A DNA stretch of 64,000 nt from Candidatus Woesearchaeota archaeon (lineage in GTDB: Archaea; Nanobdellota; Nanobdellia; Woesearchaeales; DSVV01). The stretch is taken from contig JABJHR010000011.1 of assembly GCA_018661705.1 (NCBI GenBank), positions 124,001-188,000 of the forward strand, given 5' to 3'. Every line of letters begins with the position of its first letter. Positions within the stretch are counted from its first letter, which is position 1. Position numbers and translations under genes: made by a program. This document shows, in pieces, positions 26,716-36,232 of this stretch. Below the pieces are notes generated by a model that ran no database searches, was not told the origin of the DNA, and saw only the letters and a program-made list of their open reading frames with translations.

Positions 26716-27423
26716 TTAAATTAATTTCTTACACTCTTGTTTTAAAATACAATCACCACATTTAGCTTTAACATTACAATATCTCTTTGCATGTTCTACT
26801 AATAATGCATGGTACTCATTAAATAGTTTAGTGTCATTTGTTTTGTTTGAAGTGTAAAGTGTTTTCATGAATAGTTCTTGTAAATTTTCATATTTTATTT
26901 CTTTTTTGCAAAAACCGATTCTAGAAATAATTCTCTTTGTATATGTATCAATAACAAAAGTTGGTTTGTTGAATGCGTAAAGAATAATACTGTCTGCTGT
27001 TTCTGGACCAATACCTTTTATTTTAAGAAGAATTTCTCTTAAGGTTTGCACATCTAATTTTTTTAGTTCTTTTATTGGTGTTAATTTTAGAAATTTACAG
27101 ATTATTTTAAGACGTTCTGCTTTTTGATTATGATAACCACTACTTTTAATGCATTCTGCTAGTTTTTCATGTTTAATTGCAAGAATTTTATCTATATCAA
27201 TTAATTTATTTTTATTAAGGCAGATTAATGCTTTTTCTACATTCTTCCAAGCAGTGTTTTGTGTTAATAATGCACCAAAAATAATCTCCAATTGTTGCTG
27301 CTCTGTTTTAGGGCCACCAGAATAAATAGGCATTAATTTGCCAGGAGGAGTAGTTGGCCACCAACCTTGTTTACCATAGGTTTTTAGCATGATTTGGTAG
27401 ATTTTAAGGAGTTTTTGTTGCAT
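26716..27423 (-). CDS. HhH-GPD DNA glycosylase (endonuclease III / MagIII-like) with Fe-S cluster motif
   Basis: 235 residues, base-excision repair. Seen: FGALLTQNTAWKNVEKAL near the N-terminus, the helix-hairpin-helix KIKGIGPETADSIILYAF, the catalytic Asp in FVIDTYTKR, and a C-terminal Cys cluster (CNVKAKCGDC then C) for a 4Fe-4S site. The hairpin has GPETAD, not the Lys-containing GRKTAN of endonuclease III, which points to a monofunctional glycosylase of the MagIII group acting on alkylated bases. The exact substrate cannot be fixed from sequence. Confidence 0.85.
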   Translation of the reverse strand: MQQKLLKIYQIMLKTYGKQGWWPTTPPGKLMPIYSGGPKTEQQQLEIIFGALLTQNTAWKNVEKALICLNKNKLIDIDKILAIKHEKLAECIKSSGYHNQKAERLKIICKFLKLTPIKELKKLDVQTLREILLKIKGIGPETADSIILYAFNKPTFVIDTYTKRIISRIGFCKKEIKYENLQELFMKTLYTSNKTNDTKLFNEYHALLVEHAKRYCNVKAKCGDCILKQECKKLI

Positions 27424-27500
27424 GATATTAGTGTAGATTAAAGTCTATTTAATGTTTTTCTTTAACAAGTTTTTTATACTAAAATAACTACCCTATAACC

Positions 27501-27749
27501 ATGGTATTAGAATTAGACAAAGAAGGGTATTTTATCATTAGTATTAGGCAAGGCCATATTATAGCTGAGCATTATTCTAATGAGAAAAAGCTGAAAAAGG
27601 TATACAGAGCAAAAACAGCTAATTCTATACACCTGCAAATTACAAATGATGATGGAATTTCTCTAAAAGACCATAGTTTATATCTAATGACAGAGCTGAA
27701 AAAGGCAGAAGTTGCCTTGAGAACAGGAAATGTGTATGTACAGAAATGA
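27501..27749 (+). CDS. Small DUF4346-like protein
   Basis: 82 residues. LDKEGYFIISIRQGHIIAEHY, then SLYLMTELKKAEVALRTG and a terminal YVQK match my memory of the DUF4346 pattern (GYF-I, EHY, YLG-EL-KAE-AL, Y-Q). That domain also occurs attached to methyltransferase-type proteins; a stand-alone role is unknown. A TTTTTATAC box about 27 bases upstream fits a leaderless mRNA. It is followed at once by a repeat element. Confidence 0.6.
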   Translation: MVLELDKEGYFIISIRQGHIIAEHYSNEKKLKKVYRAKTANSIHLQITNDDGISLKDHSLYLMTELKKAEVALRTGNVYVQK

Positions 27750-27754
27750 ATTAA

Positions 27755-27892
27755 AGTTTTGAGTAATGGGTCTTGAGTTCTGAGTTGGTTTTCAGTAAGA
27801 AGTTTTGAGTGTTGCTACCATCCCCACAACTAATTTACACATAACCAACCCATCACACATAACTCATAACCCATAACCCTTATTTTTCATTA
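27755..27892. repeat. Inverted AGTNNTG heptamer repeat, copy B
   Basis: The left arm reads AGTAATG GGTCTTG AGTTCTG and the complement of the right arm reads GGTTATG GGTTATG AGTTATG, nearly the same units as copy A at 25125. C is scarce in the left arm and G in the right arm. It lies between two plus-strand genes. Confidence 0.6.
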
Positions 27893-27924
27893 ACTATTTA
27901 AATATTGAATTCTTCAACATTCCT

Positions 27925-29298
27925 ATGTTTAAGTTCATAAAAGAGTTATTTAAGAAAAAACCTGCTGAAGAACTAAAAGTAGAGGAAATTCTATTTGAAA
28001 AAGTTGGAGATTGGGTTAATCAACACACTTCTGAGATTATTGAGGATATTGATAAGGAAATTAATGAATCTTATGAAAGATTAGTAGAGACAATAAAAGA
28101 AACAAAACAAAGACTAGAAGAACTTAAAAAAGCTGAATTAAGAAATGATAAAATTGCATTACGAGCAAAGCAAATCATGGAAGGTAACAGAACAACTTAT
28201 ATTAGTAGAGCAATACTTTTTTTAGATTCACTTGATACTGAAAACAGAGGCTTTTTTACAGCAAAAAAGTTTTACAAAGATTTCCAAGGGAAAATTGGAA
28301 GCTTCAATAAACAAACAATTAGAAGTTATTATGTGTTGCAAGAATTCTTAGCAAATGAAAGTAGCAAAGTAGCGGAAGGATTGAAAAATATTGACAAGAT
28401 CATTAGAGAAATAAGAGATGTTATTGATAAATCACCCATTAGCGATTTAGATGAAATAAAGACAAATTTAAAAGAATTTAAAGAAAAACAAGCTATATTA
28501 TCAGAATCTGGAAAAGAAACAACTAAGAAAAAACAAGAATTAGAAAGTTATAGAGAAGCAAGAGAAAAAGTTGAAAAAAAGATTTTAGAATTAAAAAAAG
28601 GTCCCGCTTATCTTGGTTATAAAAGATTAGATGAAGAAAGAGAAGATCTTAAAAAACAAATAAAAGATTTTGAAGATAAATTAAGTAATGATTTTTCATT
28701 ATTATCAAGGCCGTTAAGAAAATATAGTCGGGTAGCTATGAATGAGTCACTTGTTGCAAAATATGCTACTAGCCCTGTGCTAGCGTTATTGAGTGATGAA
28801 AAACAAGAAATTATCGAAGTGCTAAAAAAACTAAAAGAAAATATTAAAGAAAATAAAGTAGAGTTAAAAGACAAACAAAAAGAAAAAACATTACAAGCAA
28901 TTGAAAGATTGAGTGCACATTATTTCAAGGATTTTTTAAGTAAACATAGTGCGTTAAAATCTAAAAAGAAAAATATTGATGGGCAATTATTAGGAAACAG
29001 TGTAAATCAAGACTATAATGATATGTTGTACAAACAAGAACATTTTATTAAGAAATGTAAACAAGTAATTGAAGACTTAAATCATCATGACAAAAGCAAA
29101 AATAAAGCAGAGTTAGGACCAATAAAAGAAAAATTAGAAAATATGTTAGGAAAGATGGTGATGAAAAAAGTAGTAATTGTTGATGAACTTGGAAAGAAGA
29201 AAGAAGATAAAGAAGAAAGTAGCTCTGAGAAATATCAATCTGATGAAGAAAACCAGGAAAAGGAAAATAAAGCAGATAGTGAAGAATCAAAAGAATAA
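27925..29298 (+). CDS. Large helical / coiled-coil protein, function unknown
   Basis: 457 residues. An N-terminal amphipathic MFKFIKELFKKK leads into helical segments (about 20-75), a more globular part (80-170, FLDSLDTENRGFFTAKKFY), a central coiled coil (170-250), a second conserved-looking region (SRPLRKYSRVAMNESLVAKY) and an acidic Lys/Glu/Ser tail. There is no signal peptide or TM. TATTTAAATAT lies about 26 bases before the ATG. The last 12 bases overlap the end of a convergent membrane-protein gene. No family recognised. Confidence 0.7.
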   Translation: MFKFIKELFKKKPAEELKVEEILFEKVGDWVNQHTSEIIEDIDKEINESYERLVETIKETKQRLEELKKAELRNDKIALRAKQIMEGNRTTYISRAILFLDSLDTENRGFFTAKKFYKDFQGKIGSFNKQTIRSYYVLQEFLANESSKVAEGLKNIDKIIREIRDVIDKSPISDLDEIKTNLKEFKEKQAILSESGKETTKKKQELESYREAREKVEKKILELKKGPAYLGYKRLDEEREDLKKQIKDFEDKLSNDFSLLSRPLRKYSRVAMNESLVAKYATSPVLALLSDEKQEIIEVLKKLKENIKENKVELKDKQKEKTLQAIERLSAHYFKDFLSKHSALKSKKKNIDGQLLGNSVNQDYNDMLYKQEHFIKKCKQVIEDLNHHDKSKNKAELGPIKEKLENMLGKMVMKKVVIVDELGKKKEDKEESSSEKYQSDEENQEKENKADSEESKE

Positions 29299-29859
29299 GA
29301 AAAATAACACACCAATAACCAAGAAAAGAAAAGTTCTGAGTAAGATTTGTAAAAGAATATTAAATTTTGATCCTATAATTTCTTCTTTCTTTTCGTGTTG
29401 AACCATGTACATACTAGAGATAACAATTCCTAGTATAAATATTAATGAAGATTGTATTATCAATAATTGTTGGTTGTATAAGGAAGCCCAGATAACTAAA
29501 CCAAATAATGGATAAATGTAAAATAAATATTCTCTTGAAAAAATCACCATCAAAATAATAATTGCAAGGAATAAAAGTGGAAAGATTGTCAAAGGAGTAT
29601 TAATAATATAGAAAATCATTATTAATAGTACTAAAAATCTAGCTAACCACTCAAAATATTTCTTTCCAGGATTTAATTCTTCAGGAGCAATCAGTGACAA
29701 AACATAGCCAAAAATAATGCCAGAAAATGATGTTAACAAGATTAATAAGTATTGTAGGAATGTCATATATTTTAGTAATTCTCTGTTAAATATAAACTTT
29801 TTGAATAATTTTGGAAAATAAGTTTTAAATATAAAAATTAGTGAGAAAAAATCAACCAT
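29287..29859 (-). CDS. Polytopic membrane protein, unknown function
   Basis: 190 residues with about five to six hydrophobic segments, after a short amphipathic N-terminus. A soluble loop holds SLIAPEELNPGKKYFEWL near 55-72, which looks like a conserved family feature. The start is uncertain: an internal Met at about residue 32 (MTFLQYLLILLTSF) is an attractive alternative, since the preceding 31 residues are less typical. It overlaps the convergent coiled-coil gene by 12 bases. No transporter motif was recognised. Confidence 0.6.
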   Translation of the reverse strand: MVDFFSLIFIFKTYFPKLFKKFIFNRELLKYMTFLQYLLILLTSFSGIIFGYVLSLIAPEELNPGKKYFEWLARFLVLLIMIFYIINTPLTIFPLLFLAIIILMVIFSREYLFYIYPLFGLVIWASLYNQQLLIIQSSLIFILGIVISSMYMVQHEKKEEIIGSKFNILLQILLRTFLFLVIGVLFFLFF

Positions 29860-29908
29860 CCCCTAAGAGCCCCCACCCAATAATACAGGTTTTTGAATAG
29901 GATTAAGT

Positions 29909-30643
29909 CTAGAAAAACTTCAAATAAATCAAATAAACAATCAAATAATTCAACATTAATGATGGCAACATAATTAATACCCATTTAAAGAAATTATATT
30001 TTGTAAGGCCTACTACAAAATTAAAAAGAGGATATGGTAATGGGAGGAGATGCATAATAAAGATTGCATAAGCCCCATATTTGTGTAACCTTTGTTGTAA
30101 TGCTTTTCTTGTTTTCCTTTTGATAAGCGGACGTATCAAAAACCCTAAAAACCTACCTAACATAAAATTTATACATTGCCCCGTGAAAACACCCAACAAG
30201 GTAATGAAATATATTATTGGAAAGGTAAAACCTTTCTTAAGAAAACCAAAATATACAAACTCCAATGGGAATGGCAGAAAAAATAATGATGAAAATGAAA
30301 ATAAGTAATATATTCCTTGTTGAGACTGAGATGAAATCTGATCAAAAACGTGTTGGAACATAGGATAAACATAAGGTAAATCTTTTATCCATGTTACTAG
30401 ATTAAAACCATAGAAAAAATAAAGCAAATTCATCAACACCCAAAAAAAGAAACCTGCCAAAGCAATAAAAAATAAAGCAATTAGTTTTTTCTTCATGTCC
30501 CTTGCTAATTCATCTGTTTTCTTAGCTAATTTTTTAGTGGTTTCACTAGTTTTTTGCTTAATCCTAGAAGTTGTTTCAGAAATATCATCTGTAATCTCCT
30601 CTGCTTTCCTTTTTAACTTCTTATGTGCTTCATTAAAAACCAT
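29909..30643 (-). CDS. DedA/VTT (SNARE-associated) family membrane protein
   Basis: 244 residues. The first 50 are a charged Lys/Thr/Glu helix facing the cytoplasm, not typical of the family. The membrane part carries the VTT features: FPLEFVYFGFLKKGF, GVFTGQCINFMLGRFLGF with the Gly-Arg pair, and HLLPLPYPLFNFVVGL. DedA-type proteins are linked to lipid or polyprenyl-phosphate flipping across membranes. A TTATTTATAC box lies about 27 bases upstream of the ATG. The substrate is not determinable. Confidence 0.75.
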   Translation of the reverse strand: MVFNEAHKKLKRKAEEITDDISETTSRIKQKTSETTKKLAKKTDELARDMKKKLIALFFIALAGFFFWVLMNLLYFFYGFNLVTWIKDLPYVYPMFQHVFDQISSQSQQGIYYLFSFSSLFFLPFPLEFVYFGFLKKGFTFPIIYFITLLGVFTGQCINFMLGRFLGFLIRPLIKRKTRKALQQRLHKYGAYAIFIMHLLPLPYPLFNFVVGLTKYNFFKWVLIMLPSLMLNYLIVYLIYLKFF

Positions 30644-30682
30644 AAGAAATACTAAACAGAAGGAGTATAAATAACTTATTAA

Positions 30683-30855
30683 TTAATAGTATGAAGTAGT
30701 AAGTATTAAGTTTGTAGTGGGATTAAAAAGGTAATAAAGATTAGAAGGGTTTTAAGGATTAGAAAGGTAATTGTATTCCTTTCAAACCTTTCCTACCTTT
30801 AGAACCTTTTCCACACCTATTCCCACTTCTTACTTAGAACTTAAAACTACTTACC
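30683..30855. repeat. Inverted heptamer repeat, copy C
   Basis: The left arm runs AGTATTA AGTTTGT AGTGGGA TTA then AAAGGTA units. The complement of the right arm runs AGTTCTA AGTAAGA AGTGGGA ATA then AAAGGTT/AAAGGTA units. So both arms carry the same order of units, and the element can fold as a long imperfect hairpin. The family is the same as at 25125, 27755 and 54463. Confidence 0.55.
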
Positions 30856-30862
30856 TAAAATT

Positions 30863-31372
30863 TTAATTCAAATGCCTAATTCTTCCTTCACCATTAATTT
30901 CTTTAATATAATCAAATACGGGATTAGGAACCATTTCCTGCCAATCTTCCTTGTTTGTTATCTTAAATCTAATCTCTGTAGAACTAACACAGTTTATTCT
31001 TTCTTTCACCCATTCAACCTTATCTTCTGCTTCTTCAAATAATCTTTTTGTTATTTCTGAGCCAGTATAAACAACATCAAATTTTAAGTTTGCCATTGAA
31101 ACATGTTTTTTAACATGATTTACCCATTGACCATAATCATTAATATCTGGAACTTCAAGAATTTTATAATTTACAATTTTTTCACTTGCCATTGTTAATT
31201 CAATCATTCTTCTTCGCTCGCTTACAGAAAAGGGATTAACAACTGAGTTTTCATGTTGTGTAGAACCAATTACAATAATTACAAAACTATGTTTTTCTAT
31301 TATCTGCTTAATTACAGCTAAATGCCCATTATGAAATGGCTGAAATCTTCCAATGAATAATGCTGTTGTCAT
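30863..31372 (-). CDS. nadM: Nicotinamide-nucleotide adenylyltransferase, archaeal type
   Basis: Joins NMN (or nicotinate mononucleotide) and ATP to make NAD or its deamido form. 169 residues, normal for the archaeal enzyme. GRFQPFHNGH at 8-17 is the nucleotidyltransferase HxGH loop, and SSTEIR near 130 is the second ATP-binding signature. The start follows an ACATTTAAATTTG box, suggesting a leaderless transcript. It is 58 bases from the PurB-PurA-HAD gene end on the same strand. With nadC at 55780, the window encodes two steps of NAD synthesis. Confidence 0.92.
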   Translation of the reverse strand: MTTALFIGRFQPFHNGHLAVIKQIIEKHSFVIIVIGSTQHENSVVNPFSVSERRRMIELTMASEKIVNYKILEVPDINDYGQWVNHVKKHVSMANLKFDVVYTGSEITKRLFEEAEDKVEWVKERINCVSSTEIRFKITNKEDWQEMVPNPVFDYIKEINGEGRIRHLN

Positions 31373-31429
31373 AATATTAGTAATTCCCCTAACAAATTTA
31401 AATGTTTCTAAAACTGCAGTGAGATTTTA

Positions 31430-34400
31430 TCATAATTTAAAAAATAATGATAATTCTAAGAGGTTATTGAGAATATTGCTCTTTTGCAAACCCAAATCCT
31501 CAAAATCATGTTGAGTTATTTCACCTGTTAAAACCCCTACAAAAGTTAAGCCTGCTTTTTCAGATGCAATGTAATCATCTGTATGATCTCCAACTGAGAT
31601 TACTTCTTGTTTTTCAATTCCTTTGGATTTTAAAAACTCAAAAGCAGAGTTAAAACATTCAGGATTTGGCTTTCTTTTTTCTTTAGATTCTGGAGCAACA
31701 ATAAAAAAACCATCAACACCTGGTTTAAATCCTGCTTGTAATAAACGAAGCTCAGCCATTTTAATTCTATTTGTAACAATTATTTGAACAACGCCTTGTT
31801 TATTTAATTTGTTAAATGTATCCAATGCCCCTTTTGTTGGATAATAAGGTATTTGAGGTGCTTTTTCTCGATATTTTTCGAGTACAATTTCCCACAAAGG
31901 CTTTCCAACGTAATCATTTGGATTAGGAAATAATTTTTCAAAAATAACCTCAAAAGGAAGGTTTTTAGATTGAACAACTTTAATTGCTTGCTCAGAAGGT
32001 ATTTTTATTGGTAATGAAATAGTAAGTTCTGTTGCAGTCTTAAGTATTAATTCTTTTACAAATTGATTAGTTGCAACAAGTGTGTTATCTAAATCATAGA
32101 TTACTGCCTTATATTTTTTCTCAGAACATTCTGTTGTTATTTTCTCTTGAGCTGCAATATATTGTTCCCTGATTTTAATAGAAGACTCTGAAGATTCAAG
32201 ACCACAAATACACTCACCAGGAACCTCTATTATCTGTTCTCTTAAAGGTCCAACACTAATTTTTGAAATCTTTAAATTTCCTAGTTCTTCTATTTCTTTT
32301 AAATAATGTTTAGCGTTTAAAGGCAAATCATGATAATTTTTAATATTGGATATATCTTCTTCCCATCCATCAACTTCAACAAAATCATGTGGAACACAAT
32401 TTTGCAAGATATCTGAATTTGCAGGGAAATCTTTTATAATTTTACCTTCTGAATAAATTTCACCATTAAAATATTTTTTTTCTCCAACATATTTATAAGA
32501 ATTGCAAATTTTTAATTTTTTTAATCCACCTAAAACATCTAATTTAGTTATAACTACATATGAACCGTTAATTGCAGAAGCGTGTCTTGCTATAACCACA
32601 TCCTGCCAACCACATCTCCTTGGCCTTCCGGTTGTAGATCCAAACTCATGGCCTTGTTTTCTTAATAATTCGCCTGTTGCATCTGTTAACTCTGTAGGGA
32701 ATGGACCAGAACCAACTCTTGTAACATAAGCTTTGATTAAACTATAAACTTTGTCAACTTTTGCAATACCTAAGCCAGTTTCCAAACCACCAACAGAAGG
32801 GTTGGAGGAAGTAACAAAAGGGTATGTACCATGATCAATGTCTAACAATAAACCCTGAGCCCCTTCAAGAAGGATGTTTTTTCCTTCGTCGAGTGCTTTT
32901 TTTATCATAACTGTTGAAGAGATTATATGTTTCTGTAAGTTTTCTCCAAATTCAAAATATATTTCTGTCAAAACATCTGAAAAAGTATCAATAGACTGAC
33001 CTTTTAATGAATTTAATTTTTCTTTAACAGAAATATATCTCTCAACATTTGGAACAGATTCAATTAATTGAGAAAAGATTTCTTCTTGAGATTGATTATA
33101 AACATGTTTAAATAATTTGAATTTCTCAATAAGGTTTAATTTTATTTTTTCTTTAAGAATTTTTTTATCAAAAAGATCATTTATTCTAACCCCGACCCTA
33201 TGTGATTTATCTGCATAAGCAGGACCGATGCCCCTTTTTGTAGTACCTATTTTCTTTGAATCACCCTTACTTATTTCTTGAAAATGATCTTGCATCTTGT
33301 GATATAACAAAATCACATGGGCATCTCCAGAGATAAAAAGATTATTAATGTTAAATCCCTTTTCAAATAATTTGTCAACTTCCATAAATAAAACAAAAGG
33401 ATCAATTACCATACCATTGCCTAAAATACAATTTGATTTTTCCCAAGTAATTGCAGAAGGAATTAAATGAAAAATGTGTTTTTCGCCATTAATATAAATA
33501 GTGTGGCCAGCATTATTACCACCTGTTGCCCTTGCAACAACCTCAAAATTCTCTGCAATATAATCAATAACTTTTCCTTTTCCTTCATCTCCCCATTGAC
33601 CACCAAGAACTGCAACAACTTGAGGACTTACAGAATCCATTTGAGGGATTGCTTTTACATTATTGGTTTTTGTTTGTTCCCAATTCTTCAATGCTAACTG
33701 TGTTAACTTAATTGCAGCCCCTAAATAATTTTCAGGAGTTAATGATTTTAGTTTTTGTTTAGTTTCATCTTTTAGTTCCAATTTATCTAAAAAATTATGT
33801 AAATCAACTAAAGAAAATTGTTTACCCCGGGAAAATTCCTTTAATAATTCATAAGGTTGTGAATAGTTTTCTTTTCTCAACAAAGTTTGAATTGCTTCAG
33901 TTAAAATATCTCCTCTGTTCATCAAATCATTCTTCATAACATCTGCATTAGGGGTTAATCTCTCTAAATCTTCAGAGAGATGAAGTAAAGCAATGTATGA
34001 ATGTGCAATGCCCACGCCGATTGCTCTTAAAGCTTCATGATCTGAAAGATCTCTTTGTAATCTAGAAGATTGTAGTTTATTTATGAAACCTAAAAGTTTG
34101 GCATTTGATTCTTGAGTAGAACCTTCTGCTATCTCTAACCGCCAAGGATTAATTTTATGAGGCATTGTTGATGAACCTATTTCACCAGCAATATTTTTTT
34201 GTTTTAAGTAATCTTTAGAAGTATAAAGCCACAAATCAACTGTTAAATCTTTTAAAATATTGTTAATAGAAACTAAAATAGAAAATAGTTTACATAAAGA
34301 ATCATGTGATTCAATTTGTGTTGTTAATAAGTTTGGCTTAAAACCAAGTTTTGTAATAAAATTTTTTGAAAATTCTACCCAATCAACCTCTGGAGATGAA

Positions 34401-35089
34401 AAAACATGAGCATTAAAGTTTCCAACAGCACCATTTAATTTTCCTTTAAGAACAAGTTTTTTTAGAGAAGCATATTCATTTCTTAACCGTTCCAAAAAAT
34501 TTGCTAATTCTTTTCCTAGGGTTGTTGGAGTAGCAGGTTGACCATGTGTTCTTGCTAATAAAGGAACATTAGCGTTTTTCTCAGCAAGATCTGCAATTTT
34601 ATCTAACAAGGTTGTTAAACCAAGCAAATAATGCTGTTCTAATAAGCCCTGCACCATACAATTGATGGCAAGATTATTAACATCTTCTGAGGTTAAACCA
34701 AAATGAATAAATTCTGAGATTTCATGTAAGGATGTGTCTTTTAGTTTTAATTTTAGAAAATATTCAACTGCCTTCATGTCATGGTGGACTGGACCCAGAT
34801 CACCATAACCAAATTGATCAATATTTTGGATGGTTTTTGCATCTTCTAAGTTAAAGTTGATAAAAATATTATTAAGATTTTCTTTTTCTTGTTTTGTAAA
34901 TTGACGTAACGCATTAAAGTTTTTATCTTCTGATAATGCCAACAAATATTGGATTTCAACAAAAATACGGTACTTAAAAAACGCAAATTCTGAAAACCAT
35001 TCAGATAATGGTTCTGTGATAATCCTATGTCTACCATCGATAGGAGAAATTGCTTTAAGGGAATGAAAATGTAAGTCATCTGAATTCAT
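31430..35089 (-). CDS. Triple fusion: adenylosuccinate lyase - adenylosuccinate synthetase - HAD phosphatase
   Basis: One uninterrupted frame of 1,219 residues. Residues 1-480: adenylosuccinate lyase of the E. coli PurB type (SLKAISPIDGR, THGQPATP with His182, signature GSSTMPHKINP at 305-315). Residues 484-955: adenylosuccinate synthetase PurA (GGQWGDEGKGK at 496-506 with catalytic Asp501, His529 in NNAGHT, GTTKRGIGPAY, TTGRPRRCGW). Residues 990-1219: HAD hydrolase (Asp999/Asp1001 in YDLDNT, Thr1106, Lys1140, VGDHTDD 1166-1172). PurA makes adenylosuccinate from IMP, Asp and GTP; PurB splits it to AMP and fumarate. All catalytic motifs are kept. The HAD substrate is unknown. The start has a strong GGTGAGGTG site. 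An internal start at Met484 cannot be excluded. Confidence 0.92.
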   Translation of the reverse strand: MNSDDLHFHSLKAISPIDGRHRIITEPLSEWFSEFAFFKYRIFVEIQYLLALSEDKNFNALRQFTKQEKENLNNIFINFNLEDAKTIQNIDQFGYGDLGPVHHDMKAVEYFLKLKLKDTSLHEISEFIHFGLTSEDVNNLAINCMVQGLLEQHYLLGLTTLLDKIADLAEKNANVPLLARTHGQPATPTTLGKELANFLERLRNEYASLKKLVLKGKLNGAVGNFNAHVFSSPEVDWVEFSKNFITKLGFKPNLLTTQIESHDSLCKLFSILVSINNILKDLTVDLWLYTSKDYLKQKNIAGEIGSSTMPHKINPWRLEIAEGSTQESNAKLLGFINKLQSSRLQRDLSDHEALRAIGVGIAHSYIALLHLSEDLERLTPNADVMKNDLMNRGDILTEAIQTLLRKENYSQPYELLKEFSRGKQFSLVDLHNFLDKLELKDETKQKLKSLTPENYLGAAIKLTQLALKNWEQTKTNNVKAIPQMDSVSPQVVAVLGGQWGDEGKGKVIDYIAENFEVVARATGGNNAGHTIYINGEKHIFHLIPSAITWEKSNCILGNGMVIDPFVLFMEVDKLFEKGFNINNLFISGDAHVILLYHKMQDHFQEISKGDSKKIGTTKRGIGPAYADKSHRVGVRINDLFDKKILKEKIKLNLIEKFKLFKHVYNQSQEEIFSQLIESVPNVERYISVKEKLNSLKGQSIDTFSDVLTEIYFEFGENLQKHIISSTVMIKKALDEGKNILLEGAQGLLLDIDHGTYPFVTSSNPSVGGLETGLGIAKVDKVYSLIKAYVTRVGSGPFPTELTDATGELLRKQGHEFGSTTGRPRRCGWQDVVIARHASAINGSYVVITKLDVLGGLKKLKICNSYKYVGEKKYFNGEIYSEGKIIKDFPANSDILQNCVPHDFVEVDGWEEDISNIKNYHDLPLNAKHYLKEIEELGNLKISKISVGPLREQIIEVPGECICGLESSESSIKIREQYIAAQEKITTECSEKKYKAVIYDLDNTLVATNQFVKELILKTATELTISLPIKIPSEQAIKVVQSKNLPFEVIFEKLFPNPNDYVGKPLWEIVLEKYREKAPQIPYYPTKGALDTFNKLNKQGVVQIIVTNRIKMAELRLLQAGFKPGVDGFFIVAPESKEKRKPNPECFNSAFEFLKSKGIEKQEVISVGDHTDDYIASEKAGLTFVGVLTGEITQHDFEDLGLQKSNILNNLLELSLFFKL

Positions 35090-35234
35090 GTTATTTGCAC
35101 CTCACCAAAAATTAAGTGAACCAGGGATTCTTTATTAAGGTTATGGTAAGAAATTTTATCTTAATCTAAAACCGCTACCAAATAGTTACGAATTGAGGTA
35201 GAAAAATGTAAAAAAAAGTGAAAATGTTAAAATG

Positions 35235-36122
35235 TTAAATTATCATCAATACAACGCCAAAAACCATCAAAACTGTTCCAAATAAAACATACCAGAAATC
35301 CTTCCTCTCCTTAAACGCAAAATATGCAATAATTACAGTGAATATTGCAGCAGTTCTTTTTAGTGAGATTATATATGCAACATAAGTCATTGTATATGCC
35401 CAAACTTGAGGAATTATCACACAATAAAAGATTACGGTTGTAAAAATAATCCCTTTCCAATGTCCAATTATGGTTTTTTTTACTTCTTGAGAATATTTAG
35501 TGTAACCATCCTTAAACAAAAGATAAACAGTAAACATAGGCATAGCAATAAAACTATAAAGTACAAGTCTTGTAATATGATTAGAATTTAGTACAATATT
35601 CTTGTCAATAATTGAACCAAAACCATAAATTAAAGCAACAATAAACATAAGTTGTGATCCTTTATGTTTGAAAATTAGGACAAATGGTTCTAAAATATGT
35701 TTATGTTGTTTTGGAGAGTAATTAAGAAAATAAGTTCCAAATACCAATAAAATAACACCTAAAATACCTAACGTAGATGGAAATTCTTTCAATGTAAACA
35801 TTGCCAAAATTAATGTGAAAATTGGTGTTAATGTCAATAACGGAGCTGTTTTTGAAACATTTGAAATTTTTAATGCATGTAAATACATAGGCCTTGTTAT
35901 AACAATTACAACCCCTAAGAAAACCATGAATAATATGGCCATTTTGTTTAGAACAAGATGTTCCCACAGAATAAAAATAAAGGGAAATGCAAATATTGCG
36001 GTAAAAATTAAAACCCAATAAGCAAAATACGTTGGATCTGCATGCCTAATATATTTTTTATTTGCAATATGGTAGAGTGCAAACATAAACCCACATATTA
36101 ATCCAAGTATTAACCATAACAT
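35235..36122 (-). CDS. EamA/DMT-type transporter
   Basis: 295 residues with ten hydrophobic segments in two halves, the EamA architecture. Each half ends with the usual signature: FTLILAMFTLKEFPSTLGIL in the first and FTVIIAYFAFKERKDFWYVL in the second (a TM helix, then the E-rich turn). The family exports or imports small metabolites such as amino acids or nucleotide derivatives; the substrate cannot be told. It stands alone upstream of the purine fusion gene on the same strand with 145 bases between. Confidence 0.82.
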   Translation of the reverse strand: MLWLILGLICGFMFALYHIANKKYIRHADPTYFAYWVLIFTAIFAFPFIFILWEHLVLNKMAILFMVFLGVVIVITRPMYLHALKISNVSKTAPLLTLTPIFTLILAMFTLKEFPSTLGILGVILLVFGTYFLNYSPKQHKHILEPFVLIFKHKGSQLMFIVALIYGFGSIIDKNIVLNSNHITRLVLYSFIAMPMFTVYLLFKDGYTKYSQEVKKTIIGHWKGIIFTTVIFYCVIIPQVWAYTMTYVAYIISLKRTAAIFTVIIAYFAFKERKDFWYVLFGTVLMVFGVVLMII

Positions 36123-36232
36123 AATTTATTTGATGCATCATGTTTTAATAAAGGTTTTCATTATTTGTATTGTTTACTAGTACAAGCACATAGCTAGGCC
36201 CCTTAATTAAATTGTGAAAAATTCAGATTAAT

